Of a stretch of 10,872 nucleotides of DNA, positions 6,638 through 10,872 are shown in pieces (within the stretch, counting starts at the first letter, position 1; the number at the start of each line of letters is the position of its first letter). The stretch spans positions 1 through 10,872 of the forward strand of contig CABUVB010000047.1 of NCBI GenBank assembly GCA_902494815.1. Direction: 5' to 3'. Both the position numbers and the translations under genes were made by a program. The notes beneath the pieces were generated by a model. That model was not told the DNA's origin. It did no database searches and saw only the letters and a program-made list of their open reading frames with translations. The stretch is from an uncultured Collinsella sp. Lineage in GTDB: Bacteria; Actinomycetota; Coriobacteriia; Coriobacteriales; Coriobacteriaceae.

Positions 6638-7930
6638 GTGCTCGCACCTCATATCTCTGTCGTCAACCTCGGCTGTCGCGTCAACCGGGTTGAGTCCGAC
6701 CGTATCACTGCCGATCTAATGTGCCTGGGCTTTGCGATGGTGGAGCCTCAGGATGCTGAGCTGATCGTCATTAACACCTGTGCCGTTACGGGCGAGGCCG
6801 AGGCCAAGACCCGTAAGGCCGTTCGCCATGCGCTGGCCTATCCAAACGAGCCCTATGTGGTCGTGACCGGATGCGTGGTCAATTTGCACCCCGAGGAGCT
6901 GCTGGAGCTTTCGGACCGCGTGATCGCCGAGCCGTCCAAGATTGATGTCGCCGATCGCGTCTGCGAGGTGCTGGGCGTTGAGTCCGATGACGTTCCCGCC
7001 TGCAGCGACGGCGAGGTGGTCGAAGCACTCGGTCGCTCGCGTCTGGGCGTGAAGATCCAGGACGGCTGCAACCATCGTTGCACCTATTGCATTGTGTGGA
7101 AGGCCCGCGGCCCCGAGCGCTCCGTGCCGGTCGAGTCCGTACTCGAGCAGGTTCGCGAGGCCCAGGAGGCCGGCGTGCCCGAGGTAGTGCTGACGGGCGT
7201 GAACCTGGGCGCCTACGATGGCAAGAGCGCGACTGATGAACACGTCGAGATCGATGAGCTGCTCGAGGCGATCATGGAGCGCACGTCCATTCCGCATGTG
7301 CGCATTTCCTCGGTCGAGCCCATGGATATCTCCGAGCCCCTGCTTAAGGTCATGGCGCGCTATCCGAAGCGCATCGCCCCGTTTTTACACCTGCCTGTGC
7401 AGTCCGGCTGCACCAGGACGCTGCATCGCATGGGGCGTCCCTATAGCGCCGAGGCCTTTGAGGAGACGGTGCGCATGATTCGCACCAACTTGCCACAGGC
7501 TGCACTTTCGTGCGACGTTATCGTCGGTTTTCCTGGCGAGACGGACGAGGAGTTCGAGGAGTCGCTGGCGCTGTGCCGCCGCGTGGGCTTTTCGCGTATG
7601 CATGTGTTTCGTTACAGCAAGCGTCCCGGTACCCTTGCTGCCGATATGCCCGACCAGGTGCCGCCCGAGGTTATGGCCGAGCGCAGCCGTCGTATGCGAG
7701 CCGCGGCGCAGGAACTCGCCATTGCCGACGCTCGCCGCCGCGTGGGTACCGTCGAGCGCGCCGTGCTCGAGTATGGCGACAACCTGACGCTCGGTTCGTT
7801 CCACCATGCCCGTCTTGACGATACCTGTGGACTCACAGCCCCGTGCCTGCTCGATGTTGCTATCATCGGAGTCGATGATTCCGGCTTGGTCCATGCACGC
7901 AGGGAGGTTCATGGAAGCCTCGAAGATTAG
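6638..7930 (+). CDS. mtaB: tRNA (N6-L-threonylcarbamoyladenosine(37)) methylthiotransferase MtaB
   Basis: A 430-residue radical SAM methylthiotransferase with the three expected parts. The N-terminal UPF0004 domain holds the auxiliary-cluster cysteines C13 (NLGCRVN), C48 (NTCAVTG) and C79 (TGCVVN). The radical SAM cluster is GCNHRCTYC with C144, C148 and C151. A C-terminal TRAM-like RNA-binding region begins near residue 368. The family converts t6A37 to ms2t6A37 in ANN-decoding tRNAs. MtaB is preferred over MiaB and RimO from the NLGCRVNxxES start, the short N-terminus and the dnaJ-mtaB-phoH context. The stretch after the cluster reads IVWKARGPERS where relatives commonly have IIPxARG. GTG 6638 is preceded at 5 bases by AAGGAG (6627-6632), which overlaps the dnaJ stop codon. 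The 3' end overlaps phoH by 20 bases. Confidence 0.9.
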   Translation: MLAPHISVVNLGCRVNRVESDRITADLMCLGFAMVEPQDAELIVINTCAVTGEAEAKTRKAVRHALAYPNEPYVVVTGCVVNLHPEELLELSDRVIAEPSKIDVADRVCEVLGVESDDVPACSDGEVVEALGRSRLGVKIQDGCNHRCTYCIVWKARGPERSVPVESVLEQVREAQEAGVPEVVLTGVNLGAYDGKSATDEHVEIDELLEAIMERTSIPHVRISSVEPMDISEPLLKVMARYPKRIAPFLHLPVQSGCTRTLHRMGRPYSAEAFEETVRMIRTNLPQAALSCDVIVGFPGETDEEFEESLALCRRVGFSRMHVFRYSKRPGTLAADMPDQVPPEVMAERSRRMRAAAQELAIADARRRVGTVERAVLEYGDNLTLGSFHHARLDDTCGLTAPCLLDVAIIGVDDSGLVHARREVHGSLED

Positions 7931-8897
7931 ACTTACCGTTCCCGAGGGAATTGATCCCTCATGCGTTTTGGGCGCCGGCGACGGTGTCCTTCGTGCGCTC
8001 GAGAGCTTGGTTCGCGCCCATGTGGTCGCCCGTGGCGATAGCATCGCCGTGTGCGGTGACCCGGACGAGGTCGAACTCGTGGCGCGTTTTTTCGAACACG
8101 CTTTTCGCGAGGCGGCCGCCGGACGCACACTGTCTGCCGACGATGTCTCTCGCTGCCTGGCCGTCTTGCGCGACGGTGAGCACGAGGCTACATCGCTTCG
8201 CGATGATGTGCTGCTTTCGTATCGCGGCCGTGTCATTCGCCCCAAAACGCTTGGCCAAAAGCGCTACGTGGATGCCATCCGCTCGCATACCATCACGTTT
8301 GGCCTGGGTCCTGCCGGTACCGGTAAGACCTATCTGGCCATGGCGCTCGCCGTTGCCGCGCTCAAGCGTCACGAGGTGGGCCGTCTGATCTTGACGCGTC
8401 CGGTTGTCGAGGCGGGGGAGAACCTGGGCTTTTTGCCCGGTACCCTTGAGGAAAAGATCGATCCCTACATGCGTCCGCTCTACGACGCCCTTTTTGACAT
8501 GATGGATCGCGAGCGCACCGATGAGCTTATGGAGCGCGGCGTGATCGAGATCGCCCCGCTTGCCTACATGCGCGGTCGTACGCTGAGCGATGCCTTTGTG
8601 GTGCTCGACGAGGCGCAAAATACCACGCCCGAGCAGATGAAGATGTTCCTGACGCGCCTGGGCTTTAACTCCAAGTTTGTGATTACCGGCGACCTGAGCC
8701 AGCGCGATCTGGTGGGTCGTCGCGGCGGTCTTGCCGACGTTGAGCAGATTTTGGGCCGTGTCGACGATGTCGCATTTTCGCACCTCGAGCGTGCCGACGT
8801 GGTGCGCCATGCCTTGGTGGGGCGTATCGTCGAGGCATACGATACTTATGATGATGTGCGCGAGAAACGCGTGCGTGACCGAAAGGAGTCCCGTTGA
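7911..8897 (+). CDS. phoH: PhoH family ATPase (YbeZ-like)
   Basis: A 328-residue P-loop protein of the usual size. The Walker A motif is GPAGTGKT (133-140), preceded by the family block RPKTLGQKRYVDAI; GENLGFLPG (169-177) and the Walker B segment VVLDEAQN (230-237) followed by TTPEQMKMFLTRLG and SKFVITGDLSQ (254-264) complete the PhoH signature. It is a predicted ATP-dependent RNA helicase or remodelling protein; E. coli YbeZ is linked with YbeY in rRNA maturation. The frame is open upstream to 7806, but ATG 7911 is chosen because AGGGAGG (7901-7907) precedes it, though only 3 bases away, and because the upstream residues overlap mtaB and look non-homologous. The ybeY start overlaps the stop by 4 bases, suggesting coupled translation. 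Confidence 0.94.
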   Translation: MEASKIRLTVPEGIDPSCVLGAGDGVLRALESLVRAHVVARGDSIAVCGDPDEVELVARFFEHAFREAAAGRTLSADDVSRCLAVLRDGEHEATSLRDDVLLSYRGRVIRPKTLGQKRYVDAIRSHTITFGLGPAGTGKTYLAMALAVAALKRHEVGRLILTRPVVEAGENLGFLPGTLEEKIDPYMRPLYDALFDMMDRERTDELMERGVIEIAPLAYMRGRTLSDAFVVLDEAQNTTPEQMKMFLTRLGFNSKFVITGDLSQRDLVGRRGGLADVEQILGRVDDVAFSHLERADVVRHALVGRIVEAYDTYDDVREKRVRDRKESR

Positions 8898-9403
8898 GTG
8901 TATTGATCAGCAACGATGCCGAGCTCGATACGCTGCTCGACGCGCAGGAGGTAGAGCACATCTGCGAAGTCGTGCTTGCCGCCGAGGGCGTTGAGCGTGA
9001 AGTTGAGATTTCCCTTTCGTATGTCGATGAGGACGAAATGCACGAGCTCAACCACGAGTGGCGCGGTATCGACCGTACCACCGATGTCCTCTCGTTTGAA
9101 TGCGACTCGGCCTTTGATGAGGATATTCCCGCCGACGAGGCGCTCGAGCTCGGCGATATCATCCTGGCCCCGCAGGTCATTGCCCGTCAGGCCCCCGGCT
9201 TTGGCAATAGCCCTGCCGACGAGTGCCGCCTGATGCTCGTGCATGGCATGCTGCACCTGCTGGGATATGACCATATCGGGGACGACGAGGCCGAGGTCAT
9301 GGAGGCCCGCGAGGACGCCATCCTGCGCGATCTGGCGCTCGAGCGCGGCGAGGACCCCAAGCTGGTCCACGTCGGCCCCATCACCAACCACGCCCACGAC
9401 TAG
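8894..9403 (+). CDS. ybeY: Endoribonuclease YbeY (16S rRNA maturation factor)
   Basis: A 169-residue zinc metalloprotein. The signature HGMLHLLGYDH supplies the three zinc-binding histidines H117, H121 and H127. Upstream, LNHEWRGIDRTTDVLSF (52-68) holds the conserved Arg and the strand motif typical of the family, and LGDIILAP (86-93) follows. YbeY is a single-strand RNase involved in 16S rRNA 3'-end processing and 70S quality control. The start is the rare codon TTG at 8894, supported by AAAGGAG (8882-8888) at 5 bases and by a TTGA overlap with the phoH stop (8895-8897). The next in-frame TTG (8903) is 14 bases from the binding site, and no ATG lies near. The C-terminal tail after about residue 150 is charged and poorly conserved in the family. 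Confidence 0.95.
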   Translation: MSVLISNDAELDTLLDAQEVEHICEVVLAAEGVEREVEISLSYVDEDEMHELNHEWRGIDRTTDVLSFECDSAFDEDIPADEALELGDIILAPQVIARQAPGFGNSPADECRLMLVHGMLHLLGYDHIGDDEAEVMEAREDAILRDLALERGEDPKLVHVGPITNHAHD

Positions 9404-9412
9404 GAGCCGTCT

Positions 9413-9790
9413 ATGATTCCCGGATCGAACAAGGACCATCCGTCCTTCTTAAAGTCGTTTTCCTACGCCATGGAGGGCTTCGTCACCGCCGTCAAGACCG
9501 AGCGCAACATTAAGGTCATGCTCGTAGCGGGCGTGTGCACCGTCATTGCCGGCTGCATCGTGGGGCTCGACATTGCCGAGTGGGCCACGATTATCATCTG
9601 CTGCGGCCTGGTGATTCACGGCGAGCTGTGCAATACCGCTATGGAGGCGATCGTCGACCTGGCGACCCAGGAACTTCATCCGCTGGCAAAGCGCGCGAAG
9701 GATATCGCCGCCGCCTCCGTATACGTGCTTTCCATCACCGCGGCGATTGTGGGATTGCTGGTATTTGCCCACGCGCTCGACTTTATTTAG
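9413..9790 (+). CDS. dgkA: Diacylglycerol kinase family protein, probable undecaprenol kinase
   Basis: A 125-residue integral membrane kinase with three predicted helices (about 33-51, 55-72 and 98-121) after an amphipathic N-terminus (SFSYAMEGFVTAVKTERN). The catalytic and Mg-binding region HGELCNTAMEAIVDL (69-83) contains E71 and E78, equivalent to the active-site glutamates of the DgkA family, and HPLAKRAKDIAAASV (89-103) is the second signature. In Gram-positive bacteria this family phosphorylates undecaprenol to the carrier lipid for cell-wall synthesis rather than diacylglycerol; the substrate here is inferred from that. ATG 9413 has AGGAG (9402-9406) at 6 bases, overlapping the ybeY stop. 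The ybeY-dgkA-era order is conserved in Firmicutes. Confidence 0.93.
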   Translation: MIPGSNKDHPSFLKSFSYAMEGFVTAVKTERNIKVMLVAGVCTVIAGCIVGLDIAEWATIIICCGLVIHGELCNTAMEAIVDLATQELHPLAKRAKDIAAASVYVLSITAAIVGLLVFAHALDFI

Positions 9791-9802
9791 AAAGGGATTT
9801 TC

Positions 9803-10872
9803 ATGTCCGACACTATGCAGCCTATCGATGAAACTCTGGACGACGAGTCCCTGGATGCGGTGGATGCCGAAGCGACAGAGGCCTATGAGGATGTCGAGGA
9901 GTTCGACCCGTTTGAGGGCATGAGCGACGAGGAGCTCGACGCCCTGTGCGACGAGGACGACAGCCTCGCGGGCTTTGGCGACGTTGAGCCCGGTTTCCGC
10001 AGCGGCTTCGTGGCCTTGGTCGGCCGCCCCAATGCCGGTAAGTCCACGCTGCTCAACGCCTGCTATGGCAAAAAGGTTGCCATCACCTCGCCGGTGGCCC
10101 AGACGACCCGTCGCCGTATGCGCGCCGTCGTCAACCGTCCTGGCTACCAGCTGGTTTTTGTCGATACCCCGGGTATTCACAAACCCAAGGACGGTCTGGG
10201 ATCCGAGCTCAACAAGAGCGCGCTGTTCGAGCTGAACGATGTCGATGTCGTCGCGTTTTTGATTGATGCCACCAAGCCGATCGGCAGGGGAGACGCCTGG
10301 GTTGCCGAGCGCGTCAAGAATGCCCGTTCCAAGAAGGTCCTGGTGCTCACCAAGGCCGATGAGGCCGACCCCGCACAGGTCATGGAGCAGCTTCAGGCCG
10401 CCCACGAGCTTATGGAATATGACGACGAGATCGTGACGTCGTCGGTCAAGAACTTCAACGTCGATGCCTTTATCGAGACCGTTGCGCACTTTTTGCCCGA
10501 GGGTCCGCGTTGGTTCCCCGAGGACATGGGTACCGACGCTTCCGACGAGACGCTCGTTGCCGAGTTTGTGCGCGAGAAGGTCCTGCGTCGCACCCGCGAC
10601 GAGATCCCGCATTCCGTTGGCGTGATTTGCGATGCGCTCGAGCAGACCAAGAAGGTGCTGCGCGTGCACGCCACCATTTACGTCGAGCGCGAGGGCCAAA
10701 AGGGCATCATCATCGGCAAGGGCGGTGAGATGATCAAGCATATCGGTATCGACGCCCGTCGCGATCTTGAGCGCATCTTTGGCACGCAGGTCTTTTTGGA
10801 GCTGGACGTGAAGGTCAAGGCCGGCTGGCGTGACGACGAGGCCCAGATTCGCCGCTTTGGCTACAACGCCGA
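9803..10872 (+). CDS. era: GTPase Era with acidic N-terminal extension (partial, runs off the right edge)
   Basis: The frame is open from ATG 9803 to the end of the window (356 residues visible). It starts 12 bases after dgkA, with AAAGGGA (9791-9797) at 5 bases. The GTPase domain has G1 GRPNAGKS (74-81), the QTTRR switch region (100-104), G3 DTPGIH (121-126) and G4 TKAD (183-186; relatives usually have NKxD). The C-terminal KH domain carries GIIIGKGGEMIKHIG (301-315), and the final visible residues GWRDDEAQIRRFGYNA are close to the normal C-terminus, so only a few residues are missing. Era binds the 3' end of 16S rRNA and assists 30S assembly. Before the canonical start of the G domain (around residue 67) are about 65 extra residues with 26 Asp or Glu and no Lys or Arg. 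A later start at M40 (9920) would shorten this but has no well-placed binding site. Confidence 0.95.
   Translation, partial: MSDTMQPIDETLDDESLDAVDAEATEAYEDVEEFDPFEGMSDEELDALCDEDDSLAGFGDVEPGFRSGFVALVGRPNAGKSTLLNACYGKKVAITSPVAQTTRRRMRAVVNRPGYQLVFVDTPGIHKPKDGLGSELNKSALFELNDVDVVAFLIDATKPIGRGDAWVAERVKNARSKKVLVLTKADEADPAQVMEQLQAAHELMEYDDEIVTSSVKNFNVDAFIETVAHFLPEGPRWFPEDMGTDASDETLVAEFVREKVLRRTRDEIPHSVGVICDALEQTKKVLRVHATIYVEREGQKGIIIGKGGEMIKHIGIDARRDLERIFGTQVFLELDVKVKAGWRDDEAQIRRFGYNA

Noticed and set aside
9449..10741. 430-codon open frame on the minus strand over dgkA and era
   Set aside because: Both genes beneath it are clear by motif; the antisense translation is low-complexity and has no family signature.

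Overview
This is a high-GC, gene-dense stretch with every gene on the + strand, and there is no gap above 300 bases without a gene. The gene content and order match the conserved rpsT-lepA-hemW-(heat-shock genes)-dnaJ-mtaB-phoH-ybeY-dgkA-era neighbourhood of Gram-positive bacteria. High GC, a dusB inserted after lepA, GTG/TTG starts and the protein sequences suggest an actinobacterium. Coriobacteriia of the Collinsella type is my best guess, from memory of such loci and not from a search.

Layout. Bases 1-45 are the last codons of rpsT (ribosomal protein S20), closed by a strong intrinsic terminator at 80-116. The first block is lepA (142-1953), dusB (1958-3001) and hemW (3004-4236), separated by only 2-4 bases. 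Next come two consecutive DnaJ genes, each with its own short upstream region: an unusual DnaJ with a membrane-spanning C-terminus (4295-5398) and a canonical DnaJ (5480-6628). The final block is mtaB (6638-7930), phoH (7911-8897), ybeY (8894-9403), dgkA (9413-9790) and era (9803 to beyond the right edge), tightly packed or overlapping.

Theme. Most genes serve ribosome and tRNA function: S20, the LepA translation GTPase, tRNA dihydrouridine and ms2t6A modification, PhoH/YbeY rRNA maturation, and Era for 30S assembly. Chaperone, heme-trafficking and undecaprenol-recycling genes are interleaved.

Most of the window is ordinary core genome. The points that stand out are: (1) the DnaJ paralogue whose second C-terminal domain is replaced by about three transmembrane helices; (2) an acidic N-terminal extension of about 65 residues on Era, with no Lys or Arg; (3) a nearly identical promoter-like element before lepA and before the first dnaJ, which would make the lepA mRNA leaderless; (4) the absence of hrcA, grpE and dnaK from the slot they occupy in Firmicutes. 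I saw no mobile element, CRISPR array, tRNA or rRNA gene.
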